64,000 nucleotides of DNA from Distichodus sexfasciatus (GCA_032718565.1 JAVGVS010000313.1:292116-356115), one strand, 5' to 3'. Counted from the first letter of the stretch, positions 46,729-58,040 are shown. Notes: a model not told the origin generated them from the sequence alone. A program made the numbers and translations.

Positions 46729-47092
46729 ATCCCTCCAGGACTTCGTGGGGCTTTTTTTTTTTTATTTCTGCGGTCTAAAATGGCTGATTTTGTGACAGCT
46801 TTTCAAAAAAATTGTGTTGTTTTTATGCATTTTGTTGTAACAAAGTTGTGGGAGCAAGTCAAATCTGTGCAAAAATTCGTGATTTTGTCACCCATTATAA
46901 TGACTCTTTAACAATTAAATAAAATTAAGGGAACAAAATCTACAAAATCTAAAAAACTATTATTTTTATGAACCTTTACTCATTTTGTTATTTTTGAAGA
47001 TAAACGTGAGGTCTTTTTATCACACGTTTCCTGCGTTTTCTAAACTTAACAAGGAAGTGAGTTTGCAGACGTACGGCTCAACGTTCTGCGGG
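46729..47092. mobile_element. Probable DNA-transposon relic upstream of the hairpin
   Basis: 'atccctccaggacttcgtgg' followed by a T-run and 'ctaaaatggctgattttgtg' resembles the end of a repeat I have seen in fish genomes. No transposase frame is visible. The far end may be the hairpin at 47093-47186, but this is inference. Confidence 0.4.
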
Positions 47093-47186
47093 AATCGACA
47101 ATGATTGGTCAAAAAATTGCGGAAAAGATGTTAAAACTGCAATTTTAACATCTTTTCCGCAATTTTTTGACCAATCATTGTCGATT
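47093..47186. repeat. Perfect inverted repeat: 44-bp stem, 6-nt loop
   Basis: Bases 47093-47136 are the exact reverse complement of 47143-47186, separated by 'ctgcaa'. No mismatch, bulge or gap is seen across the 44 pairs. The left arm continues the sequence to its left naturally, so the right arm looks like an inverted copy made in place. Function unknown. Confidence 0.97.
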
Positions 47187-47689
47187 ACATACATTACAGC
47201 TTATTATATGCTATCAAAGTGTACATCAAAGGGAATCATCATCAACTCGCTCATCATCCTCTCAACAATGGCAAGAAATCTTCAGGACCTGTAGATATCT
47301 TCGTTACAACAATGTCTGGTCATCTCTAAAGTTGGACGACAACAATTCTCAACAACTAAACTTCGACTGAAGGCTACTAGACCACTTCCCCTGATCCAGA
47401 ATTCAACTACAATTCTCAATTCCACACACAGTGTATCTCAACTACTTTAAAACCTGTCTATAATCTGATTACTAATCATTCATACCCCTTTATAAAGGGA
47501 GTCTTATTGTGAATTGTCTTTTTTGCCGCTCAGATTTTTGCTTGGGAAGACACAGGAGATCACGGATGACTCAATGCATATCTGTAACCCAGAATTTACT
47601 CTGTTCCCCCTCAAAATGTAAATGAAGCCGCTATAAGAACTCATTCTCCATCACAATTCCACAAGTCCTGCGATTCTACCACAGAGAAC
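47187..47689. other. Sequence between hairpin and LINE relic
   Basis: Non-repetitive. It may be more of the LINE relic (for example 'caatggcaagaaatcttcag'), but I cannot align it to a reverse-transcriptase domain. Confidence 0.35.
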
Positions 47690-48120
47690 CCACTGACTCC
47701 CTGAGGCTGCTCGGATCAGGTTCAAATCCTGCCTTCAAGGCCAAGAATGGAACCGCAGCTCCCTACTGATCAGCACTGATCAAGCAGGGTGTCACTTGCT
47801 TGCTGCTCGCCTCAAACCACCTGTACTCAAAAGACGAGGAAGGTATGCATCAAGATTCTTTTCAGTGTTGGCTCCTCAGTGGTGGAACCAACTTCCTCCT
47901 TCTATCCTCCTTCTATCTAGGGGACTAACTACAAGCCTTACCGACTTCCAGGGGCATTCGTTTCCCCTGAAACTGCCACGTCACGTCACGTTGGTGCTAA
48001 GTCACGGCGCTGATGCCTCGCCTCCGGCTCCGAGGCGCCTGGCGAACGCTGGCTGTGAATCCTCTCCCGATGACGTTTCAGACCTTCTGCTGTTCACGTC
48101 GGTCCCTTGGATTTAGATTT
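47690..48120 (+). pseudogene. LINE C-terminal relic
   Basis: Frame 47796-48116 reads LKRRGRYASRFFSVLAPQWW, then NQLPPSI. This matches the basic-then-'FSVxAPxxWNxLP' signature at the extreme C-terminus of many vertebrate L2/CR1/Rex-type LINE ORF2 proteins, downstream of the reverse transcriptase. Upstream, 47700-47790 is related in style ('ggctgctcggatcaggttca') but carries stops, and no reverse-transcriptase catalytic motif is present. It is therefore a 5'-truncated, inactive copy. The clade is uncertain. Confidence 0.65.
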
Positions 48121-48317
48121 TCAACAGATGAAACGATCTCACACTCAGAGCCATTTTTAAAAGCAAGGCAAATAGACGTTACTATGTTACTATGATTATA
48201 CTATGATATCATAATATTGTATTATACACTGCACTAAACCCTATTATAGAGTATGCTGTACTACACATTGAGTCAGGATGGCTGAGGGGTCTAAGGCATT
48301 GCATTCAGAGCATTTTA

Positions 48318-48731
48318 GGGGCAGTTGGTAGTGTAACGGTCAGTTGGTGGCCTAGTGGTAGGACAAGAGGACCAAGAGCTTGTGGGTTCGAAACTGACCT
48401 GGCATTGCCAACATTGGATCGCTGAGCAAGACTTTAAACCCTAAGTTGCTCTCAGGGGAACTGTCCCTGAAATTAGGAAATGTAAGTCGCTCTGGATAAG
48501 AGCGTCTGCTAAGTGCTGTAAATGTAAATGATCAGACGGTCGCCGGTTTGAATCCCAGGACCAGTAAAGGTACCACTCAGGTACTCTTGAGTAAGGTACC
48601 GTCCCCAAGCACCGCCCATGTTAGCTGACCACTGCTTCTTCACAGATGGGTCAAACGCAGAGGTCACATTTCACTGTGTTGCACTGTGTGCGGTGCTGTG
48701 TTCACAATGACAAATAATCACTCACTTTCAC
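48318..48731 (+). mobile_element. SINE family A split by a V-SINE insertion
   Basis: The head start 'ggggcagttggtagtgtaac' (48318-48342) and the rest ('cgccggtttgaatccc', 'ggtaccactcaggtactctt', 'caaataatcactcactttca', 48531-48731) form a complete family A element once the central insertion is set aside. It is one of the best full-length tails in the window. Confidence 0.88.
48343..48530 (+). mobile_element. V-SINE-like element, copy 2 (nested)
   Basis: tRNA-like head 'gttggtggcctagtggtagg' with box-B-like 'gggttcgaaac', then 'gaactgtccctgaaattagg', 'gtaagtcgctctggataaga' and 'gcgtctgctaagtgctgtaa', ending in an aatgtaaatg tail. It interrupts a family A SINE, so this V-SINE-like family moved after that family A copy had inserted. 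Confidence 0.88.
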
Positions 48732-48735
48732 AATG

Positions 48736-49512
48736 TATTTTACACTACATGTATTTTGCACTATAGTAGTCTTGCGCTGTGTAGTATGTACTATAATACT
48801 GTACAGTATGAGGCATTAAATACTATAGTAGTACTAGTATATTGTATATAGTAGTATCTATTTTATACTAGTAAATAGTTAATAGTAGTATAATGATATG
48901 AATGATATAGACTGTATACAAGGCAACACTACACTTCCATATACAGTATAGTATACACGTCTATACTATACAATCTTCTAAATGAAACGCTAGTAAAATA
49001 TTATTTTTTATGTATGTCATGCATATTGCTGAGTTCAAAATAATTTATTTAAACAAACCTCATTACTTATATGATTTCAAAGTGTTTAAAGTCATCTTTT
49101 GATGAAGTTTAAACCTCCCCAAAAAATGTCGAAAAGTTTATTCTTAGTGAATTTTTTGGAATGAAGGCCTTAGAGTGTCTAAACGTCTTAACATTATCAT
49201 TTGTATATCCAACCATTTAAGGCGATATAGTATTTTCAGCACACAATTTTACATTAAAAGGCAGAAAAAATCATTATAAAAATGTAGAAATTAAAGCATT
49301 CAGTACAATAGCTATTCACATCATAGTTACCAACCATTTGTTCACCATAAGCTACTATTTCTTGGTTTAAATGAGCATTTTAGCTGCTCGCACCACCTAA
49401 AAATAAACACGCATGTTATATCTTTGCCAAATATACACAGAAAAATACTATTTTTAATACTACTGCAGTATTAGACTTTACCATAAAGTATATTACTATA
49501 TACTATATTATA
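48736..49512. other. AT-rich unique sequence leading into the pentamer satellite
   Basis: Contains loosely repeated 'actatagtagtac'-type palindromic AT text at 48760-48990. No gene. Confidence 0.5.
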
Positions 49513-50633
49513 ATACTACACGATACTATACAATAAGATAAGATACGATACGATACGATAAGATACGATATGTTATGATACTATACGATACTATACAATA
49601 CGATACAATACTATACGATAAGATACGATACAATACGATAAGATACGATAAGATACGATATGTTATGATACTATACGATACTATGCAATACGATACGATA
49701 CTATACGATACTATACAATACGATACGATACTATACGATACTATACGATAAGATACGATACAATACGATAAGATACGATATGTTATGATACTATACGATA
49801 CTATACAATACGATACGATACTATATGATACTATACGATAAGATACGATACAATACGATAAGATACGATATGTTATGATACTATACGATACTATACTATA
49901 CGATACGATACAATACAATACGATACGATACTATACGATAAGATACGATACGTTACGTTACGTTACGTTACGTTACGTTACGATACGACACGACACGACA
50001 CGACACGATACTATACGATACTATACGATACGATACGATACGATACGATACGATACGATACGATACGATATGATATGATACGATACGATACGATACGATA
50101 CAATACTATACGATACGATACGATACTACACAATACTATACAATACGATACTATACGATACTATACGATACGATACGATACTATACGATAAGATACGATA
50201 CGATACGTTATGTTACGTTACGACACGATACGATACTATACAATACGATACTATACTATACGATACTATACAATACGATACGATACGATACGATACGATA
50301 CGATATGATACGATACAATACAATACAATACTATACGATAAGATACTACACGATACTATACAATAAGATACTATACTATACGATACGATACAATACAATA
50401 CTATACAATATTATACTACACGTTACGATACTACACGATACTATACAATACAATACAATACTATACGATACGATACGATACGATACGATACGATACGATA
50501 CAATACTATACGATACTACACGATACTATACGATATGATACAATGCGATACGATACTATACCATATGATATTATATGATACTATGCGATACTATGCGATA
50601 CTATACTATACTATACTATACTATACTATATAG
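49513..50633 (+). repeat. 5-bp-period satellite (cgata/ctata/agata/caata) with higher-order repeat
   Basis: About 1.1 kb with almost unbroken 5-bp phase. Units are variants of (c/a)(g/t/a)ata, with local switches to 'cgtta' (49950-49982) and 'cgaca' (49985-50007). 'agatacgatatgttatgata' recurs with tgttatgata at 49571, 49661, 49781 and 49871, a 90/120/90-bp spacing, so a higher-order unit was itself copied. Open frames on both strands, such as repeated SYRIV, are artefacts of the 15-bp codon phase. Confidence 0.95.
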
Positions 50634-52140
50634 GGTGCTATATCCACAAAACTACCCACAATAATATGCAGTATTATCTTATACCATGTTATATAGTCTG
50701 TTATACTATATTATACTATACTATATGCAGTCCTGTACAACATGCTATATTTTAATGTTCTTAAACATACATTGTTCTGTTGTCAGACAAACCCCAATAA
50801 TTAGTTAAGAGACAGCATTCATATCTGAGGAAATAACACAATTCCATGATTTTTACATAGTTTCCATAAGCTGCGGTGATGTAGATCATAACATAAGGTC
50901 ATCACACATAATTGTGATCATTTCTTTAAATTCCATCACTCAGAGTTTTGCGGACACTCGAGGAAACCAAGCGAAGCAGCCCGGACATTTAAACAAACAC
51001 TGATTTTTTTGACTGATTAATTGGCTTGCCACGCGTAAAACCCCGCTTGGTCCAAAGGCCTTGCGGACATTTCCCTGCTGGAATTGAATAATTGCAGGCT
51101 GTCAAAAGAGGAGGAGGGTGGGAAACCCATGCGATCTGGCAGCGGAGCCATCACCTTGGCGAATTTGAAATTATACGTTGTCGATGAGAGCGTTCACACT
51201 GTAATTTGCTGCGTCTGTTTTGCCGGGGTTAAAACTCGTATAATTTGACGCTGCCAGGGGAGCTAAAAAAGATCAGTTTGCGCCAGCGGCATTCCGACAA
51301 TGCCGCCTCGGTGAGGCCGATCGCATCTTTGTTTAAAAGTTGGCCCCATTTTGAGATGTGCAATGATACGAAACGGCTGATTAAAGGCGGGGACTTGCGG
51401 AATTCCGGGCCTGTGGTTTGAAGGTGGACGTGCTGAAAAATGCATATATATATTATTCCTGTCATTCTTTTTTCCCCTTATTTTTCCTTGGCTAATTAAA
51501 ACCAGCTCGCTGTCACTCCTGTGCCTCAACATAATAGCCGTGTTCTAGAGATTTGTTTAAAGCTGAGCATCAGCACCAATAAAAATCATCTTCCAGTGGG
51601 AAACCATCAGTCACATCCCTAAATACGCTTCCCTTTCATCTCCTTTGTGTCTTTATCACCTTCTTTTTTTTGTTTATTTATTTATCTTTTTTTAAACAAC
51701 ATCTGGTGAATAGTTGCTCGTCCAGATTTGTGGCATTTGCCGGCATTACGCGGGACTTAAGGCTTGTTTTAACCTTTTTGCGCCTCGGAAAAAAAATAAT
51801 AAAAAAACTGCGACAACAAATATTTGTCCACGAAGCGTCGAGGTCAGGGGACAGCATCTGTTTCTGTGACAACCGGGCCTCGTCCCAATCCTCACTGGCC
51901 GGCCGGGTGAGTCCCAATGACAGCTGTGGCCCGGTTCGGGATTTTGTTGGGAGTCAACCTGGAACGTTGCTGTTCGGCGCTCGGTGTAAAAAAGGGGCAA
52001 ACGGCGAATTAAGGAAGTTGGTCCGGTTCGAGTTCCGTAATCAGATTAGGTTAAGCATCCTAAACATAATGGGGAAGGGAGGGGATGCAACGCTGCTTTT
52101 TAAAAGCATTTATCCACGGAATTACAAGCTCATCTGAGGA
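50634..52140. other. Unique sequence with a candidate regulatory stretch
   Basis: 50930-51530 is non-repetitive and balanced ('gactgattaattggcttgcc', 'cgcttggtccaaaggccttg', 'gttcacactgtaatttgctg'). It looks more constrained than its surroundings. The 155-residue frame at 51670-52137 has no known domain. Confidence 0.4.
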
Positions 52141-52161
52141 CGTGTGTGTGTGTGTGTGTGT
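52141..52161 (+). repeat. (TG)n microsatellite
   Basis: Uninterrupted TG run followed by a G-rich stretch (ggggcgggggggg, 52162-52174). Confidence 0.95.
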
Positions 52162-52556
52162 GGGGCGGGGGGGGAAAGGGAAAATGTCATACAGATGTTA
52201 TAGCCCACATGCGTATTAACCCACTTTCCTTAGCTCTGTAGTTTAAATGACAAAAAATATGTATCTATATTTTAATTACACTTTAATATTTATAGATAAT
52301 ACACCATCTATAATTATTTCTCAGTTTTGAGTTGCCATATTCTTTACAGTATGCGTGTTACCCATCTGATCTTAAATCTAATCTTAATGTGAATCAGATC
52401 ACCAAATACATACAGTATGAAAACTAATTTAGCAATAAATAGTCTTTAAAGAAGTTTTAATAAATGTATTTTCCTGACTGATACAGATTCATGAGATTGG
52501 ATCCAAGACCACCATCAGCCATGTCTACCCACCTATTAAAAAAAAAAATAATAAAA

Positions 52557-52562
52557 AAATAA

Positions 52563-52593
<31 letters not shown>

Positions 52594-52606
52594 CTAATAA
52601 TAATTT
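52557..52606 (+). repeat. (AAT)n microsatellite
   Basis: AAT run with two 'act' interruptions, preceded by A-rich sequence from about 52539. Confidence 0.93.
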
Positions 52607-52930
52607 TAGCTATTTTTTGGACCTAAAATAGTCTTAAGTAACTTAAATTAAGAATCATTCTATAGTATAAATAAGTGTAAGATGATAATAAAAAATAGAT
52701 TATTTAGAATACATTACAAGAATAGTGCGGCTTATATATAAGCAAACTAAAACAACCGACCAATGAGAAAACAGATCAGGTTAAACTGGGAAGATAAAAT
52801 AAGAACAGGTGTAACATTATTAACTAGCTGAGGGAAGACTAACCAATCAGAACACATGTGGGGCATGACAGAGGGAAATGACTGACAGACCACACAAAAC
52901 AGTCACAAGACATGACGGGGTGCCCTGCAC

Positions 52931-53240
52931 GACTTATTTTTTGTGATCTCGACATAATTAAAGTCATTTTTTGAGATCAAGAGTTACCTCATGATGGTGA
53001 GAAAATAATTTTTATTATTTCAAGATCACAGTTTATTTTTCTCCTGATCTTAACAAAACAAAATGCTTTTTTCTCAAAATTTTCACATCTGAAGTTCTCA
53101 AACATGGCATCCAATTTTTTATGAACTGCCAGAAGCTGAAATGAAAGTCATTAGGAAGCAAAAAAGTCTTGATCTCGAGAAAACAACTTTCGTTATGTCA
53201 AGATAACAAAAGGAAACAATTACGATGACAAGTCATTTAT
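52931..53240. mobile_element. Relic of 'tctcgagataat' type repeat, part 1
   Basis: Contains repeated, partly inverted phrases such as 'gatctcgacataattaaagt', 'tttgagatcaagag', 'ttatttcaagatcaca' and 'cttgatctcgagaaaacaac'. This vocabulary is that of a common teleost repeat. 'gaaaacaactttc(g/a)ttat(g/c)tcaagat' reappears at 53942-53972. Confidence 0.45.
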
Positions 53241-53934
53241 TGCCTTCCGTAGGATTAATCAAATTGTAAATTCAAAAATTGCTGAACACTTTCATTTTTT
53301 TATTTCCTGATTAAAAGGCTCGAAGCTGACATGAAGCCTGTGATTTGGAGCCAAATGTTCCAAAACCACTGCAACGAAACCCCCAAAACCCCCCAAAAAG
53401 GGAGAAAAAAAATTGAGCCGGAGACAAAGAGGCATCACGTTCCAAGAAAAAGACATTTAGTCCGTTTTGTTTTCGCAAGGCCGGCTCCCAGATTGGACGT
53501 TTGGTAGCCGATACTTATTTTTGTAGTTTGGCGTTTGGCGGTTGGCGTAGTCCCTAGCGCACCTCGTCTCACGCGTTGGCATCGCGAACTAGCGGCCTGG
53601 CGCTGCTTTTTACCGCGAGGTTTACTCAGACTGCTGCATATTTGACCGCGGTCTGCACTGACGAAGTCAAAACTCCTGCTAATGTATAATCTTTCTCGCG
53701 GTTGACGACAAGCGTGAAGACGAAAGCGCCGCTAAAACTCAGGAGTCGTAATACCTCTGTTAAAGTGTTGACTGTGTGTGGATGGAAATATTAATATTTT
53801 GTCATGTAAAACTGATGTGTTAAGGGAAAATATTTGGTTGTGAAAGTCGAGGAGGTGAGTTTTTATCAAAAATACGAATTATTTTTCAGGTGATGTAATT
53901 ATTTTTCAGAATGGATGATAAATGGATTCTTCAG
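53241..53934. other. Sequence between two related repeat pieces
   Basis: CpG-containing, non-repetitive stretch (53460-53740: 'catcgcgaactagcggcctg'). No gene. It may be an insertion separating the relic parts at 52931-53240 and 53935-54030. Confidence 0.4.
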
Positions 53935-54030
53935 TAACACAAGAAAACAACTTTCATTATCTCAAGATCACAATAAAAACGACTCACGATTCCGAGATAA
54001 ACACTTGCGATTTCAAGATAAAGGACGAAA
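53935..54030. mobile_element. Relic of 'tctcgagataat' type repeat, part 2
   Basis: 'caagaaaacaactttcatta', 'tctcaagatcacaataaaaa' and 'gatttcaagataaaggac' repeat the vocabulary of 52931-53240 about 760 bp away in the same orientation. Confidence 0.45.
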
Positions 54031-54980
54031 AATAGCGTTGCCATGTTTTCTGTCAACCTCCGAAATAAAATCTCTTTTGGGTAATGCTAGTTTTGAGAAA
54101 CACCATTTTTTCCTCTTTTCGATTAAAGATAGCAAAACCCCAGCTACGTGAAATGCCTCAAAGTAAAAAACGACGGAAAGTAGCCGAGCGTCCATCACCG
54201 CTTAATAACATGTTTACACGCAGTCGCGGTTTTCCAAACCCCTACCTTTGGACGTAAAATATTGTTCAGAAAAAATTGCTCGAGTCTCGTTTTCCCAGTT
54301 CCTCCCTCCCTTCGCTGGTCTCCGCAGGTATTTGAGGGAAACATAGGACCGGAGAGGGAGAAAAAAGATGAAATTGTATGGATTTTCAGGGCAGGGACCA
54401 AATCAGCCTCTTCAATCTTTTTTTTTTTTTCTGTTCTTTTTCGTCGTTCCCTCTCTCTCCGGTTTTAAAATCTTCTCAACTGACATATAATTTCGTCTGT
54501 GGTCCTTTTGAACGCCGTTCAGCGGCTTGGCTGACATTTGACAAACCTGTGTGGAGTCGACAGCACTTGGTTTGTGGGCTACCTTTAAAAAAAGAGAGAG
54601 AGAGAGAGAGGGAAAAAAAAGGATGAAAAAGGAGGATTCGGGTTGCCGTAGAGATGTCGCCACGTGAGCAGCGGGGTTCGTAAGATTGAAACGGTTTAGG
54701 AAGGTGGGGATTTGGCGTCACCAAAGTCATTTGTGTGCTGGATGAAGGTCAAAAAAGAGGAATCTTCAGGAAAAATGTCTTTCTTTAATCGGTTCCAATT
54801 GATCGGTTCCATCTCCAACATTATCGATTGCCCCAAACATTCACATTTAAATGTTTGGTTGAGCTCAGGAATTAAAAGGCAAACCGATAGTTGTAGCTGT
54901 CTTCGGTGATTGCAGACTTCGGGAGGTACAAAGAGGCTAGTGATTTCCTTTCTAAGAGTTTAAGACAGAATTAGAAAAAT
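54031..54980. other. Unique sequence with (GA)n run
   Basis: (GA)n lies at 54588-54612 and a T-rich run at 54418-54431. The 82-84-residue frames here are not recognisable. Confidence 0.5.
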
Positions 54981-54984
54981 CTAA

Positions 54985-55401
54985 ATCCGCGATATACTTA
55001 ACGCTACTTGGGGACGCTGCTGCCACGCAAGCGTTGTACTGACTATACTTGGGCGTGTACTTTGAGGATTCCAACAGGTGGCAGTGTAAACAATAAAAGC
55101 GTCCAGTTTGCCGTAAAGTGACAGAAGAAGAGGAGCAGTAGAAAGCAGCAGTGCGAGAAAACATCGGCCGGTTTTGACATCGACCGTTCAGTCGTGTTGA
55201 TAGTAAACAACAATGCAGACGTCACGTACCAAAACGTGGACACACTGCCACCCCAATTTCTGCTGGTACCGCAACTCGCGCACGCACAGCGTTAATTTCT
55301 GACGACGTGCTCAGCGGACACGTTAAAAGAACGCTGAGAACACGCGGCAGCCATGATGCGTGCACGTAAGCGTTCTGAGCGTTAAGTATATTTCGGCCCT
55401 A
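54985..55401. mobile_element. CpG-rich MITE with 'atatacttaacgc' inverted ends
   Basis: Near the left end 'gatatacttaacgct', and near the right end its inverse 'agcgttaagtatattt'. The interior is CpG-rich for a MITE ('cgctgagaacacgcggcagc', 'gcgtgcacgtaagcgttctg'). Length is about 415 bp with no transposase frame. A short palindrome (taaaagtaaagtttactttta) lies just beyond, at about 55412. Confidence 0.65.
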
Positions 55402-55489
55402 AAAGTGAAGTTTAAAAGTAAAGTTTACTTTTAGACAAAGTTACGTCAGCGTGGCGTGGATTTGTGTCCAATATTTGTCCAGATAATGC

Positions 55490-55975
55490 GACAACCGGCA
55501 GGTGAAGCCAAACGTAGAGTCAACAGAACCAGGTTGCAGGCAAAGGGGTAAATTGACGAAAAACCAAGAGTTTATTCAAGCAGAGGTCAGAACCAAAAAA
55601 CACAGTCCACGGAGCAAAGAAATCCAAATCGCCAGAAGCGTAGGGGTAATCCAAAAACAGAAAGCAAGGGTCAGAAAGGAGGCAGGCAAACACAAAGAAC
55701 GCTCGGTAAGTAGCACTAGGCATAACAATACTTCGCGGGGAATGGTTGTAAATGAAAATCTTAAATACAGGTGATGTGGATGTGATTGGTTAAAATTCTG
55801 GTGACGCTGATCTGGTGGTCTGGGGTAAATGTGAAGGTCTGGAACTGGAGTCCTGGTCAGATGGCCTTTCTGATGAGGTGGAGTCCTCCCTTGGTCTGGG
55901 CTGAGATCTTACAGATAACCCTTTATGGGTGAAAAGTACAATACAAATGGGTTTTTTAAATCTACATCCACCATG
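55490..55975. mobile_element. Retroelement-end-like repeat
   Basis: 'gagtttattcaagcagaggt', 'ccaaaaaacacagtccacgg', 'gtaatccaaaaacagaaagc' and 'ggcaggcaaacacaaagaac' match the style of widespread fish LTR-retrotransposon ends that begin near 'tttattNaa'. No reverse transcriptase, integrase or complete LTR pair is in view. The 90-residue frame inside it is not a recognised gene. Confidence 0.45.
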
Positions 55976-56785
55976 CATACATGTTTGTGCATCTCAAGTG
56001 TGTCTGTGAGAGCCAGCATCTTGAACACAGCCGGTAATTAAAAGACGTACAACACACACACACACACACACATGTTTACTCCGAGTTAATTTGCAGACAC
56101 CGACAAAAATGGAAAACAGACAGGCAGTGGGCCTCCGACTCCTGTGCACATTAGAGCCAGTCAAGTGTGTCAAATCTAATTGGAATATATGAATGTTTCC
56201 TTTGTCTCTCGTCCACTTGGCAATGGGCAGAAATCAGCTTGATACTAAAATTTCCCTGGTTACAGTTTGAAGGCTAAAATCTGATGAAAAGCACTTTTTG
56301 TGTGGCGTGTAAGTGTGTGATCCACACATTGTACCTTGTAGCTTCTGCGTCTTCTGGCAAACAAATTGCTGCCATATTTGGTGGGAACGTTGGAACACAT
56401 TCATTTACAGTATGTAAAGTTTGGAAACATACTATAGACGGAATTTGGGCTTTGACACGTGGGTTTTACCACCGTGTTGCGCTAAGTCTTCATTTTATGT
56501 TCTAGAGACTCCACTGTTTCTCTGTTCATTAATATTTCCAGTGAAAAACCAGGATGAAATTATTAAAATTCATTTTAAAGCTCTGTTTTCACATCTTAAA
56601 GACCCAGGAAGGTCCAAAAAATATTGGCTCTAAAGTCCGCTCTAGTAAATAGTCGTGTAAGTAAAAGTATGCAAAATTATTCCTTGTTGTGTCTCGACAA
56701 TGTAAAGTATGTGAAGAAAGTGACAGGATAGTGAGCACAGTCTGGGCTAATAGGGAATACAACATGGATTAATGACGGGGAAATA
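55976..56785. other. Unique sequence with (CA)n
   Basis: (CA)n lies at 56050-56071. No gene is recognised. Confidence 0.5.
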
Positions 56786-57320
56786 CACTGCCCGGCCAAA
56801 AACGAAGTCAAAGTCACACACACATCCATATCGTTGGTCCGCTTTTAGCTTTGATTACAGCACGCATTCGCTGTGGCATTGTTTCGATAAGCTTCTGCCA
56901 TGTCACAACATTTATTTCCATCCAGAGTTTCATCAATTTTTTGCCAAGATCATGGAAGAGTCGGACCGCTGCACAAAGACTTCTCCAGCACATCCCAAAG
57001 ATTCTCAATGGGGTTAAGGTCTGGACTCATGGTGGCCAATCCATGTGTGAAAATGACGCCACATGCTTCCTGAACCACTCTTTCACAGTTTGAGCCCAAT
57101 GAGTCCTGGCATTGTCATCTTGGAATATGCCCGTGCCATTGGGGAAGAAAAAATCCACTGATGGTGGTGAGGGATTGCAGATTGGGATGGGAGCTTCGGA
57201 CTTACCATATGAAGGACTCTCGTCTGGTCTTCACATGAAATTCCATTTTGTACATCTTTACTATTATGGCTGATATAACTCTGATATCCGTCTTTACCTC
57301 CCAAACCCACACTTACAATC
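56786..57320 (-). pseudogene. Tc1-like transposon relic with 3' part of transposase
   Basis: The left border 'cactgcccggccaaaaa' follows TA, as expected for a Tc1/mariner TIR and target. Minus-strand translation (56814-57008) reads WQKLIETMPQRMRAVIKAK, a hallmark of the C-terminal end of fish Tc1-like transposases. Upstream, 'ccaaagattctcaatgggg' and 'ctggcattgtcatcttggaa' match the same transposase reading inward. It is broken by indels, and the catalytic-domain N-terminal half is missing or unrecognisable after about 57180. Inactive. Confidence 0.8.
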
Positions 57321-57732
57321 AGTCGAGACCACCGAGAAGCGGCAAACTAAATTTAGCTGTAAGAGCGATATTTTAAAAACCACATTATACACGGAGGCCT
57401 TGGAGATATTGTTCCAGCATCTTAACAGCAACACATTTCGTATCGAAGAATCAAAATTCACACCTTTTCACCACAACTCCAACCAGCCAGAGAGATGAAG
57501 TTACTTCACCCAAAAAACGATGCAACACCTCCTTGTTGGACGGACCGACCGACCATCTGCTCTCCGTCTCGTCGAAGGTCCACTTTGAGTGTCTGGCTCT
57601 CAAACGTTAGTCGTTGTTTCTGTTTTCATTATAATTATTACATTTAACTTAAAAAAAATGTTAAAATGATGTGTTATTATAATAAATGAATTCTAATACT
57701 GTTATAATTGGACTATATATGACATATAACAT
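57321..57732. other. Unique sequence
   Basis: Featureless, becoming AT-rich at 57620-57730. Confidence 0.5.
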
Positions 57733-58000
57733 ATGATGATGATGATGATGTTGATGAAGATGAAGATGATGATGATTGATGAAGATGATGATGATGTTGA
57801 TGATGATGTTGATGAAGATGATGATGATGTTGATGATGATTTTTGATGATGATGATGTTGATGAAGATGATAATGTTAATGATGATGGTGATGATGATGA
57901 TGTTGATGAAGATGATGATGATGATGTTGATGATGATGTTGATGTTGATGAAGATGATGATGTTGATGAAGATGATGATGATGATGATGATGATGATGAA

Positions 58001-58040
<40 letters not shown>

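Noticed and set aside
47093..47186. microRNA precursor
   Set aside because: A perfect 44-bp stem without bulges is unlike typical microRNA hairpins. It is not excluded as a hairpin siRNA source, but nothing supports expression.
49526..50538. Frames with repeated SYRIV / TIRYD peptides
   Set aside because: A 5-bp repeat gives a 15-bp codon cycle without stops. There is no independent coding evidence.
51670..52137. 155-residue open frame
   Set aside because: No domain or composition typical of protein. Its minus-strand shadow is equally open.
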